The position numbers and the translations under genes were made by a program. 64,000 nt of DNA from Chrysoporthe austroafricana (taxonomy: Eukaryota; Ascomycota; Sordariomycetes; Diaporthales; Cryphonectriaceae), in the NCBI GenBank assembly GCA_001051155.2, contig JYIP02000010.1, positions 124,001 to 188,000 on the forward strand. Reading direction: 5' to 3'. Of the stretch, positions 45,420-55,730 are shown piece by piece (the first letter of the stretch is position 1; each line of letters starts with the position of its first letter). The notes beneath the pieces were generated by a model, which was given only the letters and a program-made list of their open reading frames with translations, had not been told where the DNA came from and searched no databases.

Positions 45420-47090
45420 CTACTCCCCAAACGGCGTGAACCTCTCCAGGTACGCCATCGCGTCCTCGTTCTCCCGCTCCAGCACCCGCCGGTGCGCGTC
45501 GCTGCGCACGCGGATGACGCACTCGAACGGCTTGGGGCGGATGTTGAAGCCCTCGGTGTAGTCGAACGTGTCGTACTGCCGCCCCGGGACGGGCTCGATG
45601 TCGTAGGCCCACAGCAGCTTGGCCAGCGCGATGAACAGCGAGTTGGCGGCGAGGTTCGCGCCGGGGCAGATGCGGCGGCCCCAGCCGAAGGACGAGTGGC
45701 CGCTCTTGGAGGGGTGCGCCCTGCCGCCGAGCTCGACGTCGGCACCAGACAGCCTGATGCCGTCGCCGGCGGGGCCGCCCCCCTTCGCCCGGGCGGCGAG
45801 GTTCTCGTCGAGGAAGCGCAGCGGGTTGAAGTGGTGCGGGTTAGGATAGTATTCCTCGTTCAGGTTGATGGCCCACGAGTTGCCCAGGACGGTCGTGCCG
45901 GCGGGGATGTACCAGCCCTCGTAGACGTCGTCCTCGGTCGACGCGTGCGGCGTGCCGCCCAGCACGGCGACGGGCCGCCACCGCAGCACCTCCTTGCACA
46001 GCGCGCGGACGTAGGGGAGCGCCGCCTCGTCGGCGAAGCCCGGCGCGCGTGCCGTGCCCACGACGCGGTCCAGCTCCTCGTGCGCGGCCGCCAGCGCCTC
46101 CGGGTGCGTGACGAGCGCCAGGAAGGCCGAGCACAGCGTCGACGCCGTCGTGTCGGAGCCCGCGCCGAACAGCGACGCCGGCACGAACGCCAGGTCGCGG
46201 TCCGACAGCGGGACGCCCTCGGCGTCGCGCATCTCGAGCACCATGCGGCAGAGCGAGTCGGGCAGCGTCGCCAGCGTGCCCTCGGCCTTGGCCCGCGCCA
46301 TGTCGCCGCGCACGACGTCCGCCAGCGCCATGTTCGCGGCGGCCTCGGCGCGGCCGTGCGCCTTGATGTCGGCCTTCCACGGGGCGAGGACGTCGGGCAC
46401 GTACCTCAGCGCGGGGATCGCCTCGACGAGGTAGCGCCCGGGCACGTTGAGCGAGGCCGAGTAGTGCATGAACTCGAAGCGCTGGGTGATGACGCGGGCG
46501 CGCAGCGAGTCGATGCGGTGGCCGTAGGCGACGCAGAAGACGACGCTGGACGTGAACGTCTCGATGAGGCGCACGTAGTCCGCCGGCCTCCGCAGCAGGC
46601 CGCAGGCGAGGCGCGCGGCCTCGGCCTCCTGCGCGGGCTTGTAGAGGCGCAGGGCGCGCGGCGTCAGGGCCGTGTGCAGCAGGCGGCGGCGCACGCTCCA
46701 CGCGCGGCCGTACGGCTGCACGAGGATGCTCGCGCCGTCCCACAGCAGCTCGCCCATGGCGACCATGCGCGGGCGCGACGAGTACTGGCTGCTGCGCGCC
46801 TCCATCAGCTCGGACGCGACGACCGGGTCCGAGACGACGACCGTCGGGCGCCGCCCGATCCAGATGGTGAAGATGGGCCCGTAGCGCCGCGACCACGCCT
46901 GGAACTGGAGCCATGGCCGCGACTTGGGCAGCTGCAGCCTGTTGCCGACGAAGGGGAGCGGCATCGGCCCTGGCGGCATGCGCAGCCAGAGCACGGCGTC
47001 GTAGAGGACGGTGGCCGCCGGGAGGGCGACGAGGAGGGAGAGCCAGACATAGAGCGGCCATGTCGACGGGTGGAAAGACAGGTCCGCCAT
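45420..47090 (-). CDS. Cytochrome P450 monooxygenase
   Basis: Single exon, 556 aa. An N-terminal membrane anchor (about 12-35) is followed by the proline hinge MPPGPMPLPFVGN (38-50). The I-helix oxygen-activation motif is GAGSDTTAS (309-317), the K-helix ExxR is Glu367-Arg370 (EVLRW), and the heme loop FGWGRRICPG (468-477) holds the axial ligand Cys475. The PERF-like segment reads FNPLRFLDE. An insert of about 25 residues (432-460, Gly/Ala-rich) lies before the heme loop. Overall pattern fits the microsomal, CPR-dependent fungal P450s related to O-methylsterigmatocystin oxidoreductase-type enzymes (general resemblance, not a subfamily assignment). Absence of introns is uncommon for fungal P450s. 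It is convergent with the TauD-like gene, and a joint oxidative role is possible but unproven. Confidence 0.95.
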   Translation of the reverse strand: MADLSFHPSTWPLYVWLSLLVALPAATVLYDAVLWLRMPPGPMPLPFVGNRLQLPKSRPWLQFQAWSRRYGPIFTIWIGRRPTVVVSDPVVASELMEARSSQYSSRPRMVAMGELLWDGASILVQPYGRAWSVRRRLLHTALTPRALRLYKPAQEAEAARLACGLLRRPADYVRLIETFTSSVVFCVAYGHRIDSLRARVITQRFEFMHYSASLNVPGRYLVEAIPALRYVPDVLAPWKADIKAHGRAEAAANMALADVVRGDMARAKAEGTLATLPDSLCRMVLEMRDAEGVPLSDRDLAFVPASLFGAGSDTTASTLCSAFLALVTHPEALAAAHEELDRVVGTARAPGFADEAALPYVRALCKEVLRWRPVAVLGGTPHASTEDDVYEGWYIPAGTTVLGNSWAINLNEEYYPNPHHFNPLRFLDENLAARAKGGGPAGDGIRLSGADVELGGRAHPSKSGHSSFGWGRRICPGANLAANSLFIALAKLLWAYDIEPVPGRQYDTFDYTEGFNIRPKPFECVIRVRSDAHRRVLERENEDAMAYLERFTPFGE

Positions 47091-48170
47091 CGTAAGAGCC
47101 GGCGAACAGTCAAGACGCTTCGCTTCGATCTCGCCAGGCTCTTGATTGTTCTCTGTGTGAGTTCAGTTCCTGAGGGTCAACGGCGTGGAGAGGTGAGACA
47201 GATGCTGGTGGAGGGCGTGGCACAGGTGTGTATTTAACAGCGCGGCCTTCGTGCTAGAGACGCCCGCTCTCCACGAGAAGGATCGTTATTCCGACACGGC
47301 GCAGGCGACCTGGGGCGCTCGCTCGCTCGGCACTTGGTCCACGAAGCCAACCGTCGTTCCAACATCTTCGTCTGGGTCGAGACGGGGCAGCATTTCCCCG
47401 CAAAAAGACCAGCGCATCATCCCCAGACCCCGGACTCGGGATGCCGAGGCGAAGCGAGGGGGATCAACCGCCGGCACAGTGGCGTCGTCGAGCTGGGCCC
47501 GCAGTAGTCAGTCACTTGCTCGGTAGTCGAGTGGGCCAGCATGCGACGAGGGCGTCCTTAGTTGCTGGGGGCGCGTTGGAGCCGGTGAGGATGTTCCTTG
47601 TCGGTGGCCCTGTGGGCTTGCGGCCCCTCTCGCTCTCCTCTCGCTCTTCCTCTTTTTCTTTCTATTTGTCTTTTCTTTTTTTCTTTCTTTTGTTTTTGTT
47701 GTTTTATCTTTCCCGCCGAGCACTTTCTTGTTCACCTATAAGGTATGTAGTTTACATTAACATCGACGAGAAACTGGACAAGGGATACAAAAGGGAGCTC
47801 TGTTATGTTCCCGGGTTATGAGCACTGGCCAGCGGCACGCCAGCTCATCAGACTTAGCTGAATAACTCGAAATTAACTACGTAGTCATGGCACAGAAACT
47901 GGACGGCTCGCATAGAATAAGAATAATAAGCGATAGAAATTCAACGTTGCAAGACCCTAAGTGTTGTGGTATCTCTAATCCCCCCCCCTCCCCTTCCAAC
48001 CGTGTTCTCCCTCCATCCCCCGGAGACTCCCAACACCAGATAGTAAAACAATACACAGACCGAATCCAGACAAAATGACGGCAGCTGTACAAAGGAAAAT
48101 AGTGGTCGAGAGATTGATGAGCGTGTCCCTCATCCAGTGAGGAAAGATAAAAACAAACATAAAAGCACCC
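47091..48170. other. Intergenic stretch, no supported gene
   Basis: Contains the P450 promoter and the 3' flank of the low-complexity gene. A pyrimidine-rich block lies at 47630-47710 and nine C at 47980-47988. No domain-bearing frame. Confidence 0.5.
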
Positions 48171-49939
48171 CTAGAACGCCTGCCCGAGCGAGGCATCCCC
48201 GTTCTTCGACACGATCTCAAACTCCTGCGCCTTGCCGCCGCCGCCGACGCCCGCGATGCTGAACAGGGGCCCGCCCCGGACCTTCATGGTGGTGGTGGTG
48301 GCGGTGGTGGTGGTGGTGGCCGACGACGGCGTGACGTCCCCGGACGTGTTGGCCCGCCGGGGCGGCCGCGGCGGCGACGCGATCGTCACCGTCTTGACCT
48401 GGCCCGTCTGGATGCGTCGCAGGCCCGTCCGCGCCGCCGCCACCGCGGCAGCGGCCGCGCCCGCCGGCGGCGCCGGCGGGAGGTTCCTGGTGCGGCCCAC
48501 GCCCGCCGTGCCGTACGGGTCGCCGCCGCTGCTGAACTGCATCGACACGGTCGGGATCGGCACCTCGACGGCGCTCTCGATGTCGTCGTCGCTTCCGCCG
48601 TCCCTGCGGCCCTGCCCCTGCCCCTGCCCGTCCTTCTGCGCCGCGTACAGCGCCTTCTGCTCCTCGTGGAACATGGCGTTGAGCGCCGCCGTGGCGATCT
48701 TGTCGTCGTCCTTCTTGTTCGGGTACAGCCGCAGCGCCGTTGCGGGCGCCGGCCTGTTCGCGGCGGCGCCGCCCGCCGGGTGCGGCGTCTTGGGCCGCTG
48801 CCGGTCCTCTAGCGAGGCCTCGCGGCGGGGCGTCGTCGCCCCGGAGGTCGCCGAGCCGGGCGTCGTGGCGCCGCCGCCGCTCTTAGTCGGCCGGAACGGC
48901 ACCAGGCGCTGGCGCACGGGCTCGACGATGTGGGTGTTGGGCCCCATGCCGAGGCTGTCCTGCTGCAGCTGCGGGGGGCTGATGGTGGGCCGCCAGACGG
49001 ACGGCGAGTCGGAGCGCTCGCTGCTGGACCCGCCGCGCTCGCGGCGCTGGCGCCCGCGGCCGCGCTCGGGAGACGCGGTGCGGTCGATGCCGATGCCGAT
49101 GGTGCGCAGCGCCGCGGTGGCGAACTTGTCCGCGCCGCTCTCCTGCGGCGGCGTGCGCGAGCTGCTTGTGGACGCCGACGCCGAGGAGGCCGACGACTCC
49201 TTCCTGTGGTGCTCCGGGCGGCGGGCCGTCCGGGACGTCACGCCGCCGCCCTTGGAGGACGACGAGGAGGAGGAGGAGGCGTCCGAGGAGGCGACGGAGG
49301 CCTTGCGGCGCGGCGGTGGTGGCGGCGGCGGCGGGTTTGGGTTGCCGAAGGACGAGGTCGACGACTCGGAGCCGGACCGCGAGCGGTCGGAGCCGGGCTG
49401 GCTCTGCGGCGTGGCGGGGCGCGACGAGTCCTTGGCGGCGGCGGCGGCGAGCTTGGCGCGCTCGCGGATGGACTCGAGCTCGCGGCGGCTGCTCTCGCCG
49501 GGCGGGATGGTGCGCATCATCATCATGCCCATGCGGTTCTGGGGCGGCGACAGGCTCGCGTCGCGGCTGGACGGCGGCGTGGGCTCCATGGGCTGCGGCG
49601 CCGCGAAGGGCTGCGGCAGCCGTGCGGCGGCGGAAGCGGCGGGCTCGGCCTGCGGCGGCGGTGGCATGTAGGCGGTCGCCGGCAGCATGGGGATCTGCTC
49701 CTCGCCCGGCATGTAGGTGGCCGACGGGAGCATCAGCACCTCCTGCTGCTCCTGGTCGTGCGCCTCGTACCGCGCCGGCGGGAGCGTGTAGTCGGGCGCG
49801 ACCTCCTTCTGCTTGATGCGGTTGACGGCCGTCTCGCTCGCCGACCGCTGGTGGATCTGCCTGCGGGCCATGTTCAGGGGCCGCGGGACCAGCGCTTCGG
49901 ACGAGTTCTTGGGGGGGATCTGGGGCCGGTTCGCAGCCC

Positions 49940-49981
<42 letters not shown>

Positions 49982-50291
49982 GCTGCCCGTGGTGCCTGGG
50001 GAAACGGGAGTACTGGCCGGTGACGCCGTCGTAGTGAGGCGCCGGCAGCACGGACCGGCGCGAGTGGGCGATCTCGAGCAGCGGCTGGTCGTAGACGACG
50101 GGCACGTCGGCGCACATGGGGCACGCCAGGTCCACGGTGTCCTCGTCGTCCCCGAGGGCCACTTCGTCCTGCTCATGGGGGTCGCACCAGTGCTTCAGGT
50201 GGGCTTTGGCGGCGCACTTCACCCGGCGGATGAAGTAGTGCCTCTCCGGCTCCTCACAGCCTCCATAGCCGAGATAGGTGAATCTGCACAT
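48171..50291 (-). CDS. Large low-complexity protein with Cys/His-rich N-terminus
   Basis: Single exon, 706 aa; function not recognised. The first 65 residues are compact and conserved-looking: Cys2, Cys12, Cys26, Cys36, Cys56 and Cys59 with nearby His (MCRFTYLGYGGCEEPERHYF; HLKHWCDPHE; ACPMC), a pattern that could bind zinc. The rest is Pro/Ser/Ala/Arg-rich and disordered, with 13 consecutive Asn (encoded by 13 AAC codons at 49941-49979), a Pro8 run, Ser runs, a Thr run near the C-terminus and several SP/TP sites. Fungal relatives, as far as I can tell, are uncharacterised proteins with the same short N-terminal domain and long tails. GC is very high, which creates long overlapping frames on both strands; this frame is chosen because it has the structured N-terminus and the sensible start. 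Confidence 0.75.
49941..49979 (-). repeat. (AAC)13 trinucleotide repeat coding for poly-Asn
   Basis: Thirteen pure AAC codons (GTT on the plus strand) within the low-complexity gene. Confidence 0.95.
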
Positions 50292-53200
50292 CCTGCTCTG
50301 CTGGTGGACGACGGTAGCCTGTCGTCAAGGGGAGAGAGCTCTGCGGGGGGGGAAAGAAACCAGGTCGAGAGAGGTTCACAGCTGGCGATGGCGGTGCTGC
50401 TGCTGCTGCTGCTGCTGCTCTGGTACTGCTGCTTGGGGGCCGCGCATTCGGAGGCGAGGAGGCCAGACAGGAACGCTGAGATATATCGATCGATTGGTGT
50501 TGAGGACAGCTCGCGAGGCCGTTACGCGCTGCGCCGGATGATATAGTCTCTGGGGACGAGGCTGGCCTCTTGGCTGCACGCGCAGGTGAAACAGGTGAGA
50601 CTCTGAAGGGGGGGGCCGTCGCCTGCTGCTGCAGGACAGGAGAACCGGTGAGAACGACCGGCAGAGAGGGCCAACTAAGCACCGCTGAGACGATCGACAG
50701 CGTGTTTTGACACGGCGAGCAGCGCCTGCTGAGGCGTCGCACCGGCGCAAGGACCGCGACCTTCGACCGCCGCGCAGGGCCCGCGCCTACTAAGGCACCC
50801 GGGCCTGGTCGCACTGGACGCAAGCCGGCAGACGGGCCTCGCTGACTGTACAGATAGAGAACTCGAGGGCAGGGCTCTGCGTGCGGCGTCTGCACATCGT
50901 CAAGCGAGGCGCAAGCGAGGCCGGCAGGACGCCCGCGTCGACGGGGCGCCCAGCCCGGCGGAGGGGGCCGCCCATGTCCCGGCAGAGGGGCGACAGGGGC
51001 AGAACCATTGGCTGAGGGCGTCTGGCTGCTGTTTTGTTTCGACGCGGCCAGACTGCCCGGCTGGCGTCGCGGTCGCGGTCGTCGAGGCGTGGTGAAGAAG
51101 ATGAAGAAGGGTTTCGCAACGGGCGCGCCGGGCTGGCTTCAGCTGGGCTGACTGTGAGGGCCGGCACCTGCACTAACAGGACTGCCGCGGCGAATTGGTG
51201 CATGGCTGTTAGTGGCTGGCCCCCCCCCCCCGGGGCCGACCGTAAGCAGGCCCCGGCTGGGCCACCCACACGGCTCGAAACTCCCACTGCCGGTGGGACT
51301 GACGATGGTCCAGGCCGCTATCTTTAGAAACAAGATGATCTCATGGCTCGAGACGCCTGCTCGAGGGTCCTTCTGTCTGTTGATGTCGTCCAAGTCATCG
51401 CCAGTTCAACGTCATCGGTCGTCCAAGGTGGTTTTGTGCGGGGAGACGCTCATGAGCCTCCACCGCCTCACCCCGTTTCCTCGTTTCAACAACTTGTTTC
51501 TCATCTACACTTACCTCTTGCTCGGTGCTGACCACGAACATGACCCCGATGGCTTAGTCAGGACTCGCTGCGATGGAGTCAGCCAGCTCGCTTGTCTGGT
51601 ACCCAGACGCTACGGAGCGTCCGCTCCCACCCGTGATCGTGATGCTCGAGGCCGATCCTCGACTTCGACTGCCGTGTCAGCATCTCGAAGATCGCTTACC
51701 ATGCATCGTTGTAAACGACAGACGGTGTGCTGTCTACCGGCAGTTGCAGCGACACGTGGGTGTTCATGCTGGCCGCCGACAATCTCACCTCTCCCGCCAT
51801 CTGCAAGACTAGCACCGCGACTGATGTCAAATCGCTCTGGTACCAGAAGAGGGCGGCGATGAAGCTGGGTAATTAACCCTCTCGGTGTAGCAGTGCGGCC
51901 CCGCATCCTTGGAGCCTCCCAGAGCTTTACCAACCGGGAAGAGAAGTTTGCAGCCTCCATCTAGCAAGTGAGTATGGCCTCCACCGGCTGCATGACCAGG
52001 GGGAATGGCCCCAGCAGACACGCCCAGGGCAGTGCTTTGAAGGCCTCGATCCAGAGAGAGAGCCGCCGCCCGGAGTCTTCACCACCCAGGTCATCCCTGA
52101 GCGTGGACATGGCCGCAGAATCGCGACCTCGAAAACCCCCAGGTCCCCCAACCAGCGCAGCGGCGACGGGGGGTCGTGGTTGAGCGGTTTTCAGGACAGG
52201 ACGAGCAATGGGACTTCGGATGCCATCTCCAGCGCTCCTGCGCAGGACGTCGAGGGGACCACGAGTCCCTGTCCGAGCCGTCTTTCGAGCCCAGCACTGA
52301 TGGCGGTGACAAGCTGGAAGATAGTCGATGGAGACGGGACACCAAGTACTTCGTCAAGCATCTGGCTAGTTGGAAGGCTGTCCACTCTCGACTTCGAGAG
52401 CGTGTCGCTGTTGGATGGCGGTCGTAACGAGGGGTGAGAGCGCTCCGGCAGATACACTGCTCGCATCATCATCTATGAGCAAGGGCCATATTGTATAGAG
52501 CCCCTTTTGCGGCACCACTGCGAGCGCGCTTCTTCGTGTCGACCCTCTTCCAAAGAGCAGCAGCAGACAGACCACAACGAACCTCCAGCTGATGCCATAC
52601 CGGCCCCGGCACCATCGCCTGTCCATGCCTGCTCGAACCAGTCGTCGATGCAGCACGAATGCCCGACAGGGGCGGGCTTGGCCTCCGACGCGGCTGCTGC
52701 CCGGGACACCTCGCTAAGCGTCCGTCATGCAAGACGAATGCCCATGCGGCGCCGAGCTGCAGTCGATTCACCGCAGGCCCCGGTGGAGCTGCTGCTGCCG
52801 GCCCAGCGTCTCTAAAAATAATCTGCTGCACCCAAGTGGGGCCGCCGCATCAAAAAAAAAGCCACTCTGACACAAGCCGGTCCGGCCCCCCTTCTCGGCC
52901 GAAGGTTGAGGCCAACCGCGGGCCGGTAAAGTAATCATGGTGAAGCCGAGATTCTACGTCATTGTCCCCTTTTCGCCTCGTGTGCGGACGCGGTATCTCA
53001 GCACCGCGCAGCTGCTGGGGATAAGGCTTTGCGACCTGCGGCTGCAGGTGTATGACGATGATAAATTGTATTCTTACCATGGCGGCATTGCCGATGGTGC
53101 TGTCCGAGGCCTGTCGTCTGATAATGTTTGGAATATGTTTCTGTTTTTGGCCTTATGGGCCAAAAATGATAGGCGTGCCAGGGACGGTCTTGATATCGAT

Positions 53201-54214
53201 CAATAAGGGTGAGAAGTCCAAGGAACAATCAGAGCGACCGTAGACTTACAAGAAGTTGCGAAAGAGGTTATCGAGAGCACGCAATATGCGTTTGGGGAAT
53301 TCCAAAAAGAGCTCAACACGCTGACAATAAATTATTAGCTTGGACTCTGGGAGAAATCGAGGAAAGGCTTCCCCCCCCTTCAAGCTACCTATTAGTATTT
53401 TTTAGACACAGGGTGAATCCGTAATTGTAATGACTATATTAAACTTATGGCGATATTACCAAAAGCTCTATGTTGTGCGATCGAAAACTATCCGTCAAGT
53501 GCCAGACGTCTTCTCTAAAGCTACATCACGTGCGTCACACATCCGAGCGTTGAACTTCCTATAGAATGGCAGGCTACGCGCGGTTCGGGGCCGATTAGAG
53601 GGCGTCCGTCTCAAGAGCATGTAGGTAGACAAGTGGCTTGAACCATTGTATACTGACAGTAGGCTTAAGTTCGAATGTTCTTTTGAGAGGGTTAAATTCC
53701 GGGTAAATGCAATGACGAAACTGACTGGAGCTGGGAATATCCAGCGCCGCTACGTCATGGTAGTATGGAAAGGTATTGGTTGCAGAAACCCTAAGACATA
53801 TCACAGAGTGAGCATTAGAGGGTAAGAATAGTTGTAACGAATGTCATTACTGTTATGCATGGATAACATTGGATGGTGAAGGGGACCTAAGCCCATATGC
53901 AGAGATCATCACTGCAGTCATTGTGTACTATACATTCTGAGGTATGACGGCTCAGGTTCCGACCGAGACTGAAAATGCGTCGCATTCTGTTGTGCGTGTG
54001 AGAAAAAAACATATTGGCCGCTGATCAGTGTGGGCGAGACCTCAAAAGCAGCTGCTGCACCGCTGGAAAAAAACACAACATGTTGCTTGCTCAATCTGGT
54101 TTTCAAAAAATAACAACATCAAAACAAGGGAATGGTCATGTAGATCGTCAAAGCCCAATCCCACCACCACCACCATCACCAATCACCCCACCCGGAGCGA
54201 TGACGAAACACCCT
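50292..54214. other. Long intergenic stretch, no supported gene
   Basis: Nearly 4 kb without a credible gene. It holds a CTG run (about 50397-50420) shortly upstream of the low-complexity gene, a run of 12 C followed by four G at 51220-51235, and AT-richer DNA from 53.2 to 54.2 kb. Frames reach 216 codons (51.2-51.9 kb) but have no domain, signal peptide or intron pattern. An unrecognised gene or non-coding RNA cannot be excluded. Confidence 0.4.
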
Positions 54215-55730
54215 CTAGAGCTCGTTGCCAGGCCGGGGGCGCTTCACGGGCCGCGCGTCGTTTTTCTTGGTCAGCAGGTGGCTGTCGTCGATCATGCCGG
54301 TGGTGACCATCTCCTCGTCCACCATCTCGCAGTTCATGTGCTCGAGGAACTTCTGCTGCTCGCCCAGGAACGCCTTGAGCTTGCGCGTCGAGAAGCCGCG
54401 GCCCGCGGCGCGCGCCTCGCGGATCGCCTTGAGCTCCGCCCGGATGCGCTCCTCCAGGATCTCGAGGCGGTACTCGCTGAACTGGGAGTAGAGCTCCTTC
54501 AGGTCCGAGATGGGCCGGACGGTGGTGAGGACGGTGTCGTCGCGGATGTGGGGGTTCTTGGGGCGGAAGGACGTGACCACTAGGCGGGCGCTGTCAGTGA
54601 CTTAATCTCATTCCAAGACGAGGGATAGGGATGAGGAGGAGGAGGAGGTTCATATGTAGAGGGGTTTACTTACTGGTGATGCGCTCGGTGCCGCCGAGGG
54701 CGCGGAGGGCTTGATGCTCGATGTATCTACCCTGAAGGACAACGGCACATCCCTATACACACGAAGAGAGAAGAGGGCTGCTGTCAGCATAACCGTCGCG
54801 CCTCACGGGTGACATGATTGCAGTGTCATCTAGACGCAGTGGTGGTGGTGGTGGTGGTGATTATAGTGATGAGGATGAGGATGCTGCGTGATGGATGGCT
54901 GTCTGCACGTATGAAACCAATCATACCATCTGGGGTCCTCGGACTTTCATGATCTCGCCGGTGCCCGTGCGGAGGGCCGTCTCGCCACCGATCATCTGGG
55001 AGCAGTCGGAGAGCATGGTGACGCAGACGAAGGGGTAGCTGTCGGTGTGCCAGCCGACGATGGCGTCCTTGTCGTCGTCCTCCTCCTCCTCGCGGTACGC
55101 GCGGAGCTCCTCGTCCACCTGCTCCTGGGTCTGCACCGAGAGGTTGATGTGGGCGATCTCGAAGTCCATCGCCGGGACCAGGTCGATCCCCGCGATGCTC
55201 GAGATGAGCTGCAGCACCTCCGGGTTCTTCCACGTGTCATAAACGAAGGGGGCATACCTGTGCCGGACGGTTAGCACGCGCCTGCAGGCCCTAAGAGTGC
55301 TGTAGTGGTGAAGGGGAGAGGGGGAGGAGGGAGAAGGCTGGGCTGGACTGGGCTGGGTGGTCACTTGCTTGCTGGCAAAGCCTCGCAGCTGGCAGTGCGA
55401 GAGGTTGCTCGAGACGCTGCAGTTCTCCACGACCTCCTTGCTCAGGACCTCCTCGCGGAACCGCATCACGGCCTCCTGCGTGAAGAGGGGGAAGGGCTCG
55501 GAGACGGCGACGGGCGACACGCCGTGCCTGTCGGCGAAGCCGAGCTCCTCCATCGAGTGGACCTTCGCGGGGGGCGTGTACTGGAGGTGCTTCTCCGGGC
55601 TGAAGGACTCCCGGGCCAGCACTTGCTGCGCCGCCGGCTGGACCATGGGCTCCACGATGATGGGCGTCGCGGTCCAGCCCATGCTGGGCTTCCTGCCGAA
55701 GTTGGGGGCAAACACTTCTGCGGCCGCCAT
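54215..55730 (-). CDS. 2-oxoglutarate/Fe(II)-dependent oxygenase-like protein
   Basis: Four exons: 55730-55369, 55257-54927, 54752-54674 and 54579-54215, giving 378 aa. Introns 2 and 3 are GT-AG (GTATGA, GTAAGT). Intron 1 (55368-55258) only keeps the expected frame if it uses a GC donor, GCAAGT, giving GFASKYAPFVYD; the nearest GT donor shifts the frame. Metal ligands are His191 and Asp193 (GWHTDSYPFV) and His244 (YIEHQALRALGG), and Arg255 (GTERIT) fits the 2-oxoglutarate position, so the jelly-roll is complete. The C-terminal third (about 265-378) is helical and charged and ends in a basic segment (KKNDARPVKRPRPGNEL) that could be a nuclear signal. I know fungal proteins of this layout only as uncharacterised oxygenases; no substrate is proposed. 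Confidence 0.85.

Noticed and set aside
27885..47090. Secondary-metabolite biosynthetic cluster
   Set aside because: MFS carrier, P450 and dioxygenase genes are present, but housekeeping genes (AIM24, kinesin) interrupt them and there is no polyketide synthase, NRPS, terpene cyclase, prenyltransferase or Zn-cluster regulator.
45492..47237. 581-codon open frame on the plus strand
   Set aside because: It lies antisense to the P450 gene, whose motifs are complete. Its composition is Arg/Val/Glu/Gly-rich as expected for the complement of GC-rich coding DNA.
48232..50546. Plus-strand frames of 479 and 538 codons and a minus-strand 413-codon frame over the low-complexity gene
   Set aside because: They are alternative frames of extremely GC-rich repetitive DNA. 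Only the 706-residue minus frame has a structured Cys-rich N-terminus and proper start.
55258..55368. Reading the first intron of the 2OG oxygenase as coding sequence
   Set aside because: The stretch is open but encodes a Ser/Pro/His-rich segment in the middle of a compact domain, while a GC-AG intron gives a clean join.
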